Source: Nocardioides sp. BP30
GTDB taxonomy: Bacteria > Actinomycetota > Actinomycetes > Propionibacteriales > Nocardioidaceae
Assembly (NCBI RefSeq): GCF_029873215.1
Contig: NZ_CP123620.1
Coordinates: 496,001 to 560,000, forward strand
DNA: 64,000 nucleotides
Direction of reading: 5' to 3'
A program made the position numbers and the translations under genes. Below are positions 50,910-61,217 of this stretch, one piece after another. The notes beneath the pieces are model-generated. The model was not told the origin of the DNA and did no database searches. It saw only the letters and a list, made by a program, of their open reading frames with translations. Each line of letters starts with the position of its first letter. Position 1 is the stretch's first letter.

Positions 50910-52058
50910 ATGCCGACCAAGCCGTCGATCTACGAAGCAGAGCACGAGGACTTCCGCGCCAGCGCGCGCGCCTTCCTGGAGCGAGAGGTGGTGCCGCACC
51001 ACGAGCAGTGGGAGAAGGACGGCATCGTGCCGCGCGAGGTCTGGGCGACGGCCGGACGGGCCGGGCTGCTCTGCTTCGACGTCCCGGAGGAGTACGGCGG
51101 CGCGGGCATCGACGACTTCCGCTTCAACGCCGTGCTCACCGAGGAGGTCACCCGGATCGGCGCGAGCGGTCTCGGCTTCTCGTTGCACAGCGACATCGTG
51201 GTGCCCTACCTGCTGCACCTCGGCACCGAGGCGCAGAAGCAGCGCTGGCTGCCCGGCTGCGTCAGCGGCGAGCTGATCACAGCGATCGCGATGACCGAGC
51301 CCGGCGCCGGCTCGGACCTGCAGGGCGTGCGCACGACGGCCGTCGACAAGGGCGACCACTACGTCCTCAACGGCTCCAAGATCTTCATCACCAACGGCAT
51401 CAATGCCGACCTCGTCGTGGTGGTGGCCAAGACCGAGCCGGACAAGGGCGCGCACGGCATCTCGCTGCTCGTGGTCGAGCGCGGCATGGAGGGCTTCAGC
51501 CGCGGCCGCAACCTGGACAAGATGGGCATGAAGGCGCAGGACACCGCCGAGCTCGTCTTCGACGACGTCGTGGTGCCCAAGGAGAACCTCCTCGGCGAGC
51601 TCAACGGCGGCTTCGTGCACCTGATGACCGAGCTGCCGCGCGAGCGCGTCTCGGTGGCGGCCATCGCTGTGGCGGCGGTCGAGCGGGTGCTGGACCTGTG
51701 CCTCGACTACGCCAAGACGCGCGAAGCCTTCGGGCGGCCGATCGGGTCCTTCCAGAACACGCGTTTCGTGCTCGCCGAGATGGCCACCGAGGCGCACATC
51801 GCCCGGGTCTTCGTCAACGACTGCATCCTCAAGCTCAACGCCGGTGAGGTGGACACCTCGCTCGCCTCGATGGCCAAGTGGTGGACCACGGAGCTGCAGA
51901 AGCGGGTCGTGGACGCAGGCGTCCAGATCCACGGCGGGTACGGCTACATGAACGAGTACCCGATCGCGAAGGCGTACGTCGACAGCCGCATCCAGACGAT
52001 CTACGGCGGCACGACCGAGATCCAGAAGGAGATCATCGGTCGCTTCCTGGGCGTCTGA
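50910..52058 (+). CDS. Acyl-CoA dehydrogenase
   Basis: 382 residues in the usual three-domain layout. AMTEPGAGSDLQGVRTTA and KIFITNGINADLVVVVAKT hold the FAD/substrate site, and REAFGRPIGSFQNTRFVLAEMA and IHGGYGYMNEYPIAKAYVD follow. The C-terminal motif reads YGGTTEIQ, with Gly where medium-chain enzymes have their catalytic Glu. A Glu in MTELPRERVSVA is placed as in long-chain/isovaleryl-type enzymes, so it should be active with the base in the alternative position. Ribosome site GGGGGAG before the ATG. First step of beta-oxidation. Confidence 0.93.
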   Translation: MPTKPSIYEAEHEDFRASARAFLEREVVPHHEQWEKDGIVPREVWATAGRAGLLCFDVPEEYGGAGIDDFRFNAVLTEEVTRIGASGLGFSLHSDIVVPYLLHLGTEAQKQRWLPGCVSGELITAIAMTEPGAGSDLQGVRTTAVDKGDHYVLNGSKIFITNGINADLVVVVAKTEPDKGAHGISLLVVERGMEGFSRGRNLDKMGMKAQDTAELVFDDVVVPKENLLGELNGGFVHLMTELPRERVSVAAIAVAAVERVLDLCLDYAKTREAFGRPIGSFQNTRFVLAEMATEAHIARVFVNDCILKLNAGEVDTSLASMAKWWTTELQKRVVDAGVQIHGGYGYMNEYPIAKAYVDSRIQTIYGGTTEIQKEIIGRFLGV

Positions 52059-52093
52059 TCGCGGACGGAGGCACCCACCGGGCGGCGGGCGCG

Positions 52094-52750
52094 CTAGCGA
52101 CCCGTCGGAATCGGACCGTCGGGGTCGAGCACGTGGCCGTAGGCGCGCAGCCGTACGTCGAGGACCGCCCAGGCGCTCTCCACGACCAGGTCGGTCAGGT
52201 GCTCGCGGTCGGGGACCTTGGCACCGAGCTGGAGCCAGCGCCGCACGGTGGCGAAGACCGCGCCGACCAGGCCGTGCGCCAGCGGGTCCGCGGCCGCCAC
52301 ATCGGCCTCGCTGACCTCTGCGCCGCCGGCGCGGAAGGTGGCGACGAGCGTCTCCGCGATCCGGCCGGCGATCTGCGCGATCGCCTGCCCCAGGGGGCCG
52401 TCGGCGGCGTCGAGGTCGGCGAGCTGGTGCAGCCGCGGGTGCTCGGCGGCCCAGTCGATGTAGGTGGCCGCGACCCGGTGCAGCGTCTGGCGGATCGTGC
52501 CGGCGAGCACCAACGAGGCGTCCAGTCGCTCGAGCAGCCCCGCGAGCACATGGCGCTCCATCGCCAGCTCGACGGCCCGGCGGTCCTCGAACTGCCGATA
52601 GAGCACCGACCTGCTCAGTCCCGCGCGGGCGCCGATCTCCTGGAGCGAGGCGTTGACGTTGCCCTCGTCGTACAGGGCGATGGCGGCCGCGATGATGCGC
52701 TCACGCTGGGCGTCGTTGTGCGCCTCCCAGCGCGTCGAGCGTCCGTCCAT
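52094..52750 (-). CDS. TetR-family regulator, downstream of the diiron oxygenase
   Basis: 218 residues from ATG 52750. HTH: AQRERIIAAAIALYDEGNVNASLQEIGARAGLSRSVLYRQFEDRRAVELAM (about 13-63). The C-terminal ligand domain is Ala/Leu-rich and helical. It starts 25 bp after the AurF-like gene on the same strand, so it is in that operon and probably autoregulates through the 27-bp palindrome at 53841. Convergent with the acyl-CoA dehydrogenase, 35 bp between stops. Confidence 0.9.
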   Translation of the reverse strand: MDGRSTRWEAHNDAQRERIIAAAIALYDEGNVNASLQEIGARAGLSRSVLYRQFEDRRAVELAMERHVLAGLLERLDASLVLAGTIRQTLHRVAATYIDWAAEHPRLHQLADLDAADGPLGQAIAQIAGRIAETLVATFRAGGAEVSEADVAAADPLAHGLVGAVFATVRRWLQLGAKVPDREHLTDLVVESAWAVLDVRLRAYGHVLDPDGPIPTGR

Positions 52751-52775
52751 GACGGACCAGGGTAGCGACCAGCGC

Positions 52776-53807
52776 TCAGGCGGCCGCACTGCTCGGCTCG
52801 GCGCGGAACCGCGCCGGCCGGCCGTCGACGCCCCAGAGCCTCCAGGCCCACCGGGTCAGCGGGGTGCGCAGGCCGATCTCGTCGGCCAGCATCCGTACGT
52901 CGGAGAAGAGGTCCCGGCGGAACTTGGCCGCCTCCGGACCGTTGCCCCACACCTCCGCGGCGACGTCGTCGGGGATGCCCATCAACGCTCGGTCGGCCCT
53001 GCTCGGCACCAGGATCACGTCGGCGCCGAGACGCAGCGACATCGGCCACATGATGCCGAGCCAGACGCGAGCGATGGCGCTGCGGTTGGGCACATGGTGC
53101 TCCAGCCAGGCGTGGGCGAAGCCGATGTGGCGGGCCTCCTCGGCGATGTGGATCTGCATGATCCGACGCAGCAGCGGGTGACCGCCGCCACGGCGCATCA
53201 GGTCCTTCTGCACGTGGTCGATCGGCTCCTCGCCGGCCAGGATGATCGTGAAGAACATCGTCGGACTCATCCAGCCGAACTGCGCCACCAGCGGGATCAC
53301 GTTGACCAGCCACCGTGGCCCCCCGGTCACCTCGGGACAGACCCGGTTGGTGAACTCCTGGAACATCTGGATGTGGTGGGTCTCCTCGGTGAGCTCGTGC
53401 ATGAAGTAGCGGAACTCGGGGTTGTCGTTGGGCGTGCGCAGCAGGAAACCGGAGCCGCCCTGGAGCAGCAGCTGCTCGAACTGCGAGCCGATCTTGGTGA
53501 TCAGCGCGAGCCGGCGCCGGCCGATCTCGATCTGCCGCTCGCGGGACAGCGATCGGTACCACGGGTGTGCGCCGAGCGGATCGACGCTCGGCAGGATCCA
53601 GCGCTCGTCGTCCTCGACCAGCGCGTACGCCGGGTCGTCCCACGGCACGTCGCGGAACGCGTTGAAGCACCGCTCGACCGACGCCTCCGACAGCGTGCGC
53701 AGGACGTCCTCGTAGGACTGCCCGCCCTGTCGTCGGACGGGCGGCGCCGTCGCAGGGCCGCGGGCACCGCCACCGATCACACGCTTGGCCAGGGTCACAG
53801 GAGCCAT
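52776..53807 (-). CDS. AurF-like diiron oxygenase
   Basis: 343 residues. Carboxylate-bridged diiron ligand patterns are visible: HELTEETHHIQMF (E-x-x-H), GEEPIDHV and IHIAEEARHIGFAHAWLEHH (E-x-x-H again). This is the spacing of AurF (p-aminobenzoate N-oxygenase) and related actinobacterial proteins; many homologues are of unknown function. Strong GGAGG site 7 nt before the ATG. Neighbours (BVMO, TetR) suggest oxidative breakdown or modification of a hydrophobic compound. Confidence 0.85.
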   Translation of the reverse strand: MAPVTLAKRVIGGGARGPATAPPVRRQGGQSYEDVLRTLSEASVERCFNAFRDVPWDDPAYALVEDDERWILPSVDPLGAHPWYRSLSRERQIEIGRRRLALITKIGSQFEQLLLQGGSGFLLRTPNDNPEFRYFMHELTEETHHIQMFQEFTNRVCPEVTGGPRWLVNVIPLVAQFGWMSPTMFFTIILAGEEPIDHVQKDLMRRGGGHPLLRRIMQIHIAEEARHIGFAHAWLEHHVPNRSAIARVWLGIMWPMSLRLGADVILVPSRADRALMGIPDDVAAEVWGNGPEAAKFRRDLFSDVRMLADEIGLRTPLTRWAWRLWGVDGRPARFRAEPSSAAA

Positions 53808-53840
53808 CGGACACCTCCGGAGGACGACGATGACCCCACA

Positions 53841-53867
53841 CTATCCAGGACACGGTGTCCTGCATAG
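53841..53867. promoter_or_regulatory. 27-bp palindromic operator upstream of the diiron oxygenase operon
   Basis: CTAT C CAGGACAC, central G, GTGTCCTG C ATAG: 12 of 13 positions match between arms, and the inner 8-bp arms are perfect. It lies 33-60 bp before the oxygenase ATG, inside its promoter. Likely bound by the TetR protein of the same operon. Confidence 0.75.
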
Positions 53868-53892
53868 CCGTTACGCGCAGATCCTCCGGGTG

Positions 53893-55395
<1,503 letters not shown>

Positions 55396-55403
55396 GGGAG
55401 AGA

Positions 55404-55421
55404 CCGTACCCGCAAGTAACC
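55404..55421. promoter_or_regulatory. Partial palindrome sharing GCAAGTAACC with the fadH operator
   Basis: CCGTACCCGCAAGTAACC matches the fadH site at 14 of 18 positions and lies at the same distance (8 bp) from its start codon, over the -10 box. The left half is degenerate. Confidence 0.45.
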
Positions 55422-55437
55422 TCGACCGGGAGGGGTC

Positions 55438-56556
55438 TCAGTGACCTCGGCGGCCCCATTCCGTGGCGAGCAGCTCGTAGGAACGCACCCGGTCCTCGTG
55501 GCCGTGCGTGATCGTGGTGACCAACAGCTCGTCGGCGTCGGTGGCACGCTGCAGGGCCTCGAGCTGATCGGCGACCTGCTCGGCGGTACCGACGAACTGG
55601 GTGTCCACCCGGTCCTGCACCAGCTCGCGGTCGGCCTCGCTCCACGCCCAGCGCCGGGCCTCGTCCGGCGTCGGGAACGGGATGGCGCCCTCGGCGGTGC
55701 GGATGCTGCGCACCCACAGGCCGTAGCCGGTGGCCAGCTCCCGGGCCTCCTCCTCGGTCCGGCCCACCACGACGTCGGCAGAGATCAGCACGTACGGCGC
55801 CGGCAGCTCGGTCGAGGACTGGAACGCGGTCCGGTAGGACCGCACCGCGTCGAGGACGGTGGCGGGCGCGACGTGGTAGTTGGCGGCGAACCGCATGCCG
55901 CGCCGGCCGGCCGCCTCGGCACTCTCGCCGGCACTGCTGCCCAGGATCCACAGCTGCAGGTCGGCGTGCTCGCCAGGGATGACGTGCGCCTCCTCGCCCT
56001 CGGGCGACTTGTAGGTGCCGTCGATCAGGGCGAGCACGTCGTCGACCTGCTCGGCGTACTCCTGCGACTGGGCCCCGGGAAGGGTCAGCAGCCGCTTCTG
56101 CAGCGCCAGCCGCGGCGAGGCGAGCAGGTGCGCGTAGGAGAACCTCGGCGGGATCAGCACACCCTCGGGTGTGCGGCCGACGAAGGGCTCACCGGCTGGC
56201 TGGCCGGTCGCCGGCGGCTTGCCGCCGGAGCGTCCCAGGCCGAGGTCGAACCGGCCCGGGTGCAGCGCGTCGAGGAGGCCGAACTCCTCGACCGTCGCGA
56301 GCGCGGTGCGGTGGCCCATCTGGACCGCGCCGGAGCCGAGCCGGATGGTGCGGGTGGCTTGGGCGAGGAAGCCCAGCACGACGGCCGGCGAGGTGCCGGC
56401 GACGCCGGGGTTGAGGTGGTGCTCGGCGATCCAGTAGCGGGCGTAGCCGAGGCGCTCGGCCTGCTGGGCGAGGTCGAGGGTGCGGTGCAGCGCCTCGGTG
56501 GCGGTCGAGCCGGACGAGATCGGCACCAGGTCGAGGACGGAGAGCGGTGTTGGCAC
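55438..56556 (-). CDS. LLM flavin-dependent oxidoreductase, MsnO8-like
   Basis: 372 residues. LSVLDLVPISSGSTATEALHRTLDLAQQAERLGYARYWIAEHHLNPGVAGTSPAVVLGFLAQ and GSGAVQMGHRTALATVEEFGLLDALHPGRFDLGLGRSGG are the strongly conserved signatures of this subgroup. ILGSSAGESAEAAGRRGMRFAANYH follows. FMN-binding barrel; substrate not known. Last gene of the five-gene leftward operon (60353-61144 first), 27 bp after the preceding gene. Confidence 0.88.
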   Translation of the reverse strand: MPTPLSVLDLVPISSGSTATEALHRTLDLAQQAERLGYARYWIAEHHLNPGVAGTSPAVVLGFLAQATRTIRLGSGAVQMGHRTALATVEEFGLLDALHPGRFDLGLGRSGGKPPATGQPAGEPFVGRTPEGVLIPPRFSYAHLLASPRLALQKRLLTLPGAQSQEYAEQVDDVLALIDGTYKSPEGEEAHVIPGEHADLQLWILGSSAGESAEAAGRRGMRFAANYHVAPATVLDAVRSYRTAFQSSTELPAPYVLISADVVVGRTEEEARELATGYGLWVRSIRTAEGAIPFPTPDEARRWAWSEADRELVQDRVDTQFVGTAEQVADQLEALQRATDADELLVTTITHGHEDRVRSYELLATEWGRRGH

Positions 56557-56583
56557 GGAGGTTCCCTTCGGGAGGAGCGGCCG

Positions 56584-57696
56584 TCAGCCGGTGACGGTGA
56601 ACGGTGCGGGGACGTCGTCGGGGTCGAGGTGGTCCTCGAGGAGCGGACCCGGCCCCCAGCCCAGCGGCGGATCGGGGTACTGCGCGCGCAGCACCGGTGC
56701 GATGTCGGAGCCGAACAGCTCGAGCGAGGCGCGATGCTCGGCGTCGGTCAGGCCGCCGGCATCGGCGTTCAGGTGGACCACGCTGTGGCCGAACCGCTCG
56801 TGGTAGCGGCCGACCTTGTCGATGACCTGCTGCGGGCTGCCGATCAACGCCGAGCTGCGCTCGACGAAGTCCTCCAGGGTGCCGAAGACCGGCGCGACGC
56901 CCAGCCTGGCCTGGAAGGCCAGGTAGCCGGCGAAGACGGGCCGGTAGGCCTCCAGCGCCTCCTGGCTGGTCCGGGCGGCGTAGAACCCGGCGGTGCCGGC
57001 ACCGACGGTGGCCAGCGCCGGGTCGTGGCCGTAGTGCCGCCAGCGCTCGCGGTAGTGGTCGATCAGCTCGGCGTACGGGTCGATCGGGTGGGTGACGTTG
57101 GCCGAGAACAACGGGTCGCCGTAGCGGGCGGCCAGGTCCACCGATGCTCGCGAGGTCGCGCTGCCGTGCCAGATCCGGATCGGCCGCTGGTAGGGCCGCG
57201 GCCAGACCTCGGCCTCGACCAGCGGCGGCCGGAACCTGGTCTCGTAGGTGATCCTGTTCTCCCCCCACAGTCGCCGGAAGACCTCGTAGGACTCCGCGTT
57301 GCGGTCCCATTGGTCCTCGGGGGTGACCTGGAACAGGTCGCGCTGCGCGGCCCCGTTGCCCTTGCCGATGATCAGCTCGAGGCGGCCCTCGGAGAGGTGG
57401 TCGAGGGTGGCGTAGTCCTCGTAGGCGCGCACCGGGTCGAGCAGGCTGAGGGTGGTGACGGCGGTGAAGAGTCTGATCCGCTCGGTCCGGGCGGCGAGGT
57501 GGCTGAGGACCACGGTGGGGGAGGAGGAGATGAACGGCCGCTCGTGCCGCTCCCCGACGCCGAACCCGTCGAAGCCGAGCTCCTCGGCCAGGACCGCGTT
57601 CGCCACCACCTCCCGGAACCGCTCGTGGGTCGACTTCTGCGCACCCGTGAACGGATCGGCGGCGTGGACGATCAGCGAGATGGCGATGAACTTCAC
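56584..57696 (-). CDS. LLM FMN-dependent monooxygenase, CE1758-like
   Basis: 370 residues, GTG start overlapping the previous stop. KFIAISLIVHAADPFTGAQKSTHERFREVVANAVLAEELGFDGFGVGERHERPFISSSP, then LDHLSEGRLELIIGKGNGAAQRDLF, and PIRIWHGSATSRASVDLAARYGDPLFSANV. These are the features of the CE1758 luciferase-like subgroup found in actinobacterial sulfur or amino acid salvage clusters. Translational coupling to the NtaA-type gene suggests successive steps or a shared substrate class. Confidence 0.87.
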   Translation of the reverse strand: MKFIAISLIVHAADPFTGAQKSTHERFREVVANAVLAEELGFDGFGVGERHERPFISSSPTVVLSHLAARTERIRLFTAVTTLSLLDPVRAYEDYATLDHLSEGRLELIIGKGNGAAQRDLFQVTPEDQWDRNAESYEVFRRLWGENRITYETRFRPPLVEAEVWPRPYQRPIRIWHGSATSRASVDLAARYGDPLFSANVTHPIDPYAELIDHYRERWRHYGHDPALATVGAGTAGFYAARTSQEALEAYRPVFAGYLAFQARLGVAPVFGTLEDFVERSSALIGSPQQVIDKVGRYHERFGHSVVHLNADAGGLTDAEHRASLELFGSDIAPVLRAQYPDPPLGWGPGPLLEDHLDPDDVPAPFTVTG

Positions 57697-59084
57697 GCGG
57701 TGGCCCGCTTCGCCGCCGCATGGTCGGGGTGGGCAAGACCCAGGTTCTCCCGCAGCGTGGTGCCGTCGTAGGCGGTGCGGTGCACGCCCAGCTCCTGCAG
57801 GATCGGGACCACCGTGTCCACGAACGGGTCCAGGCCCGACGGCGTGATGTGCGGGACCAGGATGAAGCCGTCGGCGACGTCGTCCTGCACGAAGCGGTTG
57901 ATCGTCTCGGCCACTGTCCGGGGAGTGCCCACGAACGCCTGCCGACCGGTGACCTCGACGATCAGCTCGCGCGTGGTCAGGTTCTCCGCCTCCGCCTTGG
58001 CGCGCCACTGCGCGGCGACCTCGAGCCGGTCCCGGTGCTGGCGGACGCTCGCCCGCCCCTGCGCGATCAGACCGTCGACATCGCTCTCGACCGGGTCGAA
58101 GGAGGGCAGCGGCCCGTCCGGGTCGTGGTCGGAGAGATCGGTGTTCCACAACTGCTCGAGGAACTTGATCGCCGTGGCAGGGGAGACCTGCTGGAAGCGG
58201 ATCTCGCGAGCGGCCTCGGCGGCCTCCTCGTCGGTGTCGCCGAGCACGAAGGTCGCGGCCGGCAGGATGAGCAGCTCGTCGCGGTCGCGGCCGTACTTGG
58301 CCAGCCGCCCCTTGACGTCGTCGTAGAAGGCCCGACCCTCGTCGTACTGGCTGTAGCGGGAGAAGATCGCGTCGGCGCTGGCGGCCGCGAACTCTCGGCC
58401 CTGCTCGGACTCGCCGGCCTGGAAGATCACCGGACGACCCTGCGGGCTGCGCGGCACGTCGAACCGACCCTCGATGTCGAAGTGGGCGTCGTGGTGGCTG
58501 AACGCACCGGCCGTCGCGGAGCCGAGGAAGCGGCCGCCGGCCTTGTCCGCGACGACGTCGCCGGGGCTCCAGGAGTCCCACAGCTCGACAGCGGTGTCGA
58601 GGAACGTCTGGGCGCGCTCGTAGCGCTGGTCTTGCGGCAGGTAGCCCCCGCGGCGGAAGTTCTCCCCCGTGAAGGCGTCCCAGCTGGTCACCACGTTCCA
58701 GGCGGCGCGCCCCTCCGAGAGATGGTCGAGGCTGGCGAACTGCCGGGCCACCTCGTAGGGCTCGTTGAAGGTGGAGTTGATCGTGCCGGTCAGGCCGAGG
58801 TGGTCGGTGACGGCGGCCAGCGCGGCGAGCACGGTGAAGGTGTCGGGCCGGCCGACGACGTCGAGGTCGTAGATCCGGCCGCCCTGCTCGCGCAGTCGCA
58901 GCCCCTCGGCGAGGAACATGAAGTCGAAGAGCCCGCGCTCGGCGCTCTGGGCGAACCGCCTGAAGCTCTCGAACTCGATGTGGCTGCCGGAGGCGGGGTC
59001 GCTCCAGACGGTGGTGTTGTTCACGCCCGGGAAGTGGGCGGCGAGGTGGACCTGCTTGAGCGGCTTGCTCGGGTTGCTCGTCAT
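57693..59084 (-). CDS. NtaA/SnaA/DszA-family FMN-dependent monooxygenase
   Basis: 463 residues. HLAAHFPGVNNTTVWSDPASGSHIEFESFRRFAQSAERGLFDFMFLAEGLRL, TINSTFNEPYEVARQFASLDHLSEGRAAWNVVTSWDAFTGENFRRGGY and RPVIFQAGESEQGREFAA are hallmarks of the family. It includes nitrilotriacetate and dibenzothiophene-sulfone monooxygenases and Bacillus YxeK/YtnJ (CmoJ), which cleave C-S bonds of acetylated S-modified cysteines. Needs FMNH2 from a separate reductase; none is visible in the window. Likely core catalyst of this operon. Confidence 0.9.
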   Translation of the reverse strand: MTSNPSKPLKQVHLAAHFPGVNNTTVWSDPASGSHIEFESFRRFAQSAERGLFDFMFLAEGLRLREQGGRIYDLDVVGRPDTFTVLAALAAVTDHLGLTGTINSTFNEPYEVARQFASLDHLSEGRAAWNVVTSWDAFTGENFRRGGYLPQDQRYERAQTFLDTAVELWDSWSPGDVVADKAGGRFLGSATAGAFSHHDAHFDIEGRFDVPRSPQGRPVIFQAGESEQGREFAAASADAIFSRYSQYDEGRAFYDDVKGRLAKYGRDRDELLILPAATFVLGDTDEEAAEAAREIRFQQVSPATAIKFLEQLWNTDLSDHDPDGPLPSFDPVESDVDGLIAQGRASVRQHRDRLEVAAQWRAKAEAENLTTRELIVEVTGRQAFVGTPRTVAETINRFVQDDVADGFILVPHITPSGLDPFVDTVVPILQELGVHRTAYDGTTLRENLGLAHPDHAAAKRATA

Positions 59085-59102
59085 GGAAGGCTCCTGGGTC
59101 GC

Positions 59103-60317
59103 TCAGGCGGACTGGGCGGTCGCGTAGCGGTTGGCGGGACGGGACAGGCCGAGGTGGCCGCGCAGCGTGTCGGTCGCGTAGGACGTGCGGAACGCGCCGC
59201 GCCGCTGCAGCTCGGGCACGAGGCCGTCGGTGATCTGGTCGAGGTCGCGCGGCAGGGCGGCCGGCCGTAGCCGATAGCCGGTCAGGCCGGACGCCTGCCA
59301 CTCCTGCAGCAGGTCGGCCAGACCCGCCGGGGTGCCGACGAAGATCTCGGCGTCGTTGGTCAGCGCGGCCCCGGCGCGCTCGTCGAGGCGCCGCTTGCGG
59401 GCCTGGGCGGCGGCGTCGGTGTCCTCGAGGACCACGACCAGGTCCCCGAAGAGATGCACCGTCTCCTCCGCGCGGCCGGCCGCAGCCTGCGCCGTACGGA
59501 TCTGGCCGACGATGTCGGCCGCCTCGGCCGCCGAGTGCGGCGTGACGAGACCGAGGTCGGCGGAGGTGGCGATGAGCCGGTAGGGGATCTCGGCGTGGCC
59601 CAGCGCGGCGACGATCGGCTGTCCCTGCGGCGGGCGCGGTGTGATCGAGGGTCCCTTGACGGAGAAGTGGCTGCCCTCGAAGTCGATGTAGTGCAGCTTG
59701 GCGTTGTCGATGAAGCGGCCGGTCGCGGCGTCGCGGATCTCGGCGTCGTCCTCCCAGCTGTCCCACAGCCGGCGCAGCACCTCGACGTAGTCGGCGGCCT
59801 CCGCGAAGGCCTCGGTCACGCGACGGCGCAGCTCGGGGTCGGACCAGTCCAGCTCGCGGGCGGAGGCGAGCGCCTCGATCCGGCGGCGGCCGAAGTGGGC
59901 GGCCTCGTCAGCGCGGGCCGAGACCTGGACCCGCACGCCGGCGCGGCCGGTGGCGGCGTAGTCGAGGGTGGCGATCGCCTTGGAGAGGTGGAACGGCTCG
60001 GTGTGGGTGACCACCGCCGTCGGTACGAGGCCGATGCGACTGGTCCTCGGCGCGACGCGGGCGGCGATGAGGGTGGCGTCGAGCCGACCGCGGACGCGAT
60101 CGGTGCGCTCGTCGGGCGCGAACGGGTCCTCCGACTGCAGCCGCAGGGCGTCCTCGATGGTGACCAGATCGAGGAGACCGCGCTCGGCCTGCCGGACCAG
60201 GTCCACCCAGTACGACGGACGCAGCAGGTCGGAGGGACGGGCGTCGTCCTCGCGCCAGGCGGCGGGGTGCCAGCCGGCACCGTCGAGGGCGAGGGCGAGA
60301 TGGAGATGCTCAGTCAT
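59103..60317 (-). CDS. LLM-class flavin monooxygenase, diverged NtaA-like
   Basis: 404 residues. HLALALDGAGWHPAAWREDDARPSDLLRPSYWVDLVRQAERGLLDLVTIEDALRLQ and HLSKAIATLDYAATGRAGVRVQVSARADEAAHFGRR align with the NtaA pattern, where WNVVTS is replaced by VRVQVSA. KLHYIDFEGSHFSVKGPSITPRPPQGQPIVAALGHAE follows. Shorter than the neighbour at 57693 and only distantly related. 18 bp from it in the same operon. Confidence 0.87.
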   Translation of the reverse strand: MTEHLHLALALDGAGWHPAAWREDDARPSDLLRPSYWVDLVRQAERGLLDLVTIEDALRLQSEDPFAPDERTDRVRGRLDATLIAARVAPRTSRIGLVPTAVVTHTEPFHLSKAIATLDYAATGRAGVRVQVSARADEAAHFGRRRIEALASARELDWSDPELRRRVTEAFAEAADYVEVLRRLWDSWEDDAEIRDAATGRFIDNAKLHYIDFEGSHFSVKGPSITPRPPQGQPIVAALGHAEIPYRLIATSADLGLVTPHSAAEAADIVGQIRTAQAAAGRAEETVHLFGDLVVVLEDTDAAAQARKRRLDERAGAALTNDAEIFVGTPAGLADLLQEWQASGLTGYRLRPAALPRDLDQITDGLVPELQRRGAFRTSYATDTLRGHLGLSRPANRYATAQSA

Positions 60318-60352
60318 GGTCTTCCTGGTTCGGGTGTCGGGGTCAGGGGCGG

Positions 60353-61144
60353 TCAGGGGCGCGGGGTGCGCAGGGCGGAGAACGTCGTCTCCTTGCGCAG
60401 CGTGAAGCCGAGCTGCTCGTAGAGACGGATGGCGTTGGTGTTCGCCGCCGAGGCATGCAGCAGGACGCGGTCGCCGCGGGCGACGATCTCGTGGGCGACG
60501 GCACGGACCAGCCGGCCGGCGAGGCCCTGGCCCCGGGCATCGGCATCGGTGCAGACCGCGCTGATCTCGGTCCAGCCCGGTGGCCGTAGCCGCTGGCCCG
60601 CCATCGCCACCAGGCGACCCTCGCGCCGGATGCCGAGATAGGTGCCGAGCTCGACCGTGCGCCGCTTGAACGGACCCGGCTTGGTGCGCTCCACCAGCGC
60701 CAGCATCTCCGGTACGTCCGAGGCGCCCAGCACCACTGCCTCCGGATCGGGCTCGGGCACGAGCGACTCGGCGATCATCTGCACGCCTCGCCCGCTCTCG
60801 ACGACCTCCCAGCCGGCCGGGGGCTCGACCGACGTACCGGTGACCGGGACGATCTCTCCGGGACCGACGAGACGGGCCAGGTCGTGCCAGTCCTGCTCGG
60901 TCGCGCGGTCCGGCAGCGCGGTGAACACCGAGACGTCGGGCTGGTAGCGGACCGCGTCGCCGTACCGCTGCGCGAAGCGCTGATGCGGTCCGGTCAGCGC
61001 GTGCCAGGCGGGGTTGTCCAGCACCGCCAGGCCGGTGTCTGCGGGGGTGTCCGCGGGGGTGTCCGCGGGGGTGTTCGTGGGGGCGCCGGTGCTGGTGCGT
61101 GCGGCGGGTGCTGGTTCGGCCGGTGCCGGGTCGACAACTGTCAC
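60353..61144 (-). CDS. GNAT-family N-acetyltransferase, first gene of the monooxygenase operon
   Basis: 263 residues. An Ala/Pro/Thr-rich N-terminus with three TPAD repeats (encoded by a 12-bp DNA repeat) is followed by a poorly conserved domain to about 160. The acetyl-CoA fold comes last: GRLVAMAGQRLRPPGWTEISAVCTDADARGQGLAGRLVRAVAHEIVARGDRVLLHASAANTNAIRLYEQLGFTLR. R-G-Q-G-L-A is the pyrophosphate-binding loop. GTG start, AAGG 6 nt upstream. In the Bacillus analogue a GNAT acetylates the amino group of S-modified cysteines. Confidence 0.85.
   Translation of the reverse strand: MTVVDPAPAEPAPAARTSTGAPTNTPADTPADTPADTGLAVLDNPAWHALTGPHQRFAQRYGDAVRYQPDVSVFTALPDRATEQDWHDLARLVGPGEIVPVTGTSVEPPAGWEVVESGRGVQMIAESLVPEPDPEAVVLGASDVPEMLALVERTKPGPFKRRTVELGTYLGIRREGRLVAMAGQRLRPPGWTEISAVCTDADARGQGLAGRLVRAVAHEIVARGDRVLLHASAANTNAIRLYEQLGFTLRKETTFSALRTPRP
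61039..61074 (-). repeat. 12-bp tandem repeat encoding TPAD units
   Basis: Three copies of GTCCGCGGGGGT (one with a T variant) encode TPADTPADTPAD in the acetyltransferase linker. Confidence 0.65.
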
Positions 61145-61166
61145 GAGAAGCCTTGATCCAAGAGTT

Positions 61167-61217
61167 TGTCTAGAAATCTGATCTACATTGACAACATACA
61201 CCGCAACCACCTACGTT
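61167..61217. promoter_or_regulatory. Divergent promoters with overlapping -35 boxes
   Basis: Rightward: TTGACA (61188-61193), 18 bp, TACGTT (61212-61217). Leftward: TTGTCA (complement of 61189-61194), 16 bp, TAGACA (complement of 61167-61172). The -35 boxes coincide, so one regulator at TACATTGACAACATA could control the importer and the monooxygenase operon together. Confidence 0.55.

Noticed and set aside
57697..59766. Upstream extension of the CE1758-type gene into one 1060-codon protein
   Set aside because: It runs through two other well-supported monooxygenase genes in a different frame. The GTG at 57696 overlapping the preceding stop is the natural start.
55438..61144. Nitrilotriacetate, dibenzothiophene or alkanesulfonate degradation as the role of the monooxygenase operon
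   Set aside because: The paired importer is of the amino-acid type, a GNAT gene leads the operon, and there is no SsuABC-like transporter or DszB/C homologue. These points fit S-modified amino acids better, though they are not proof.
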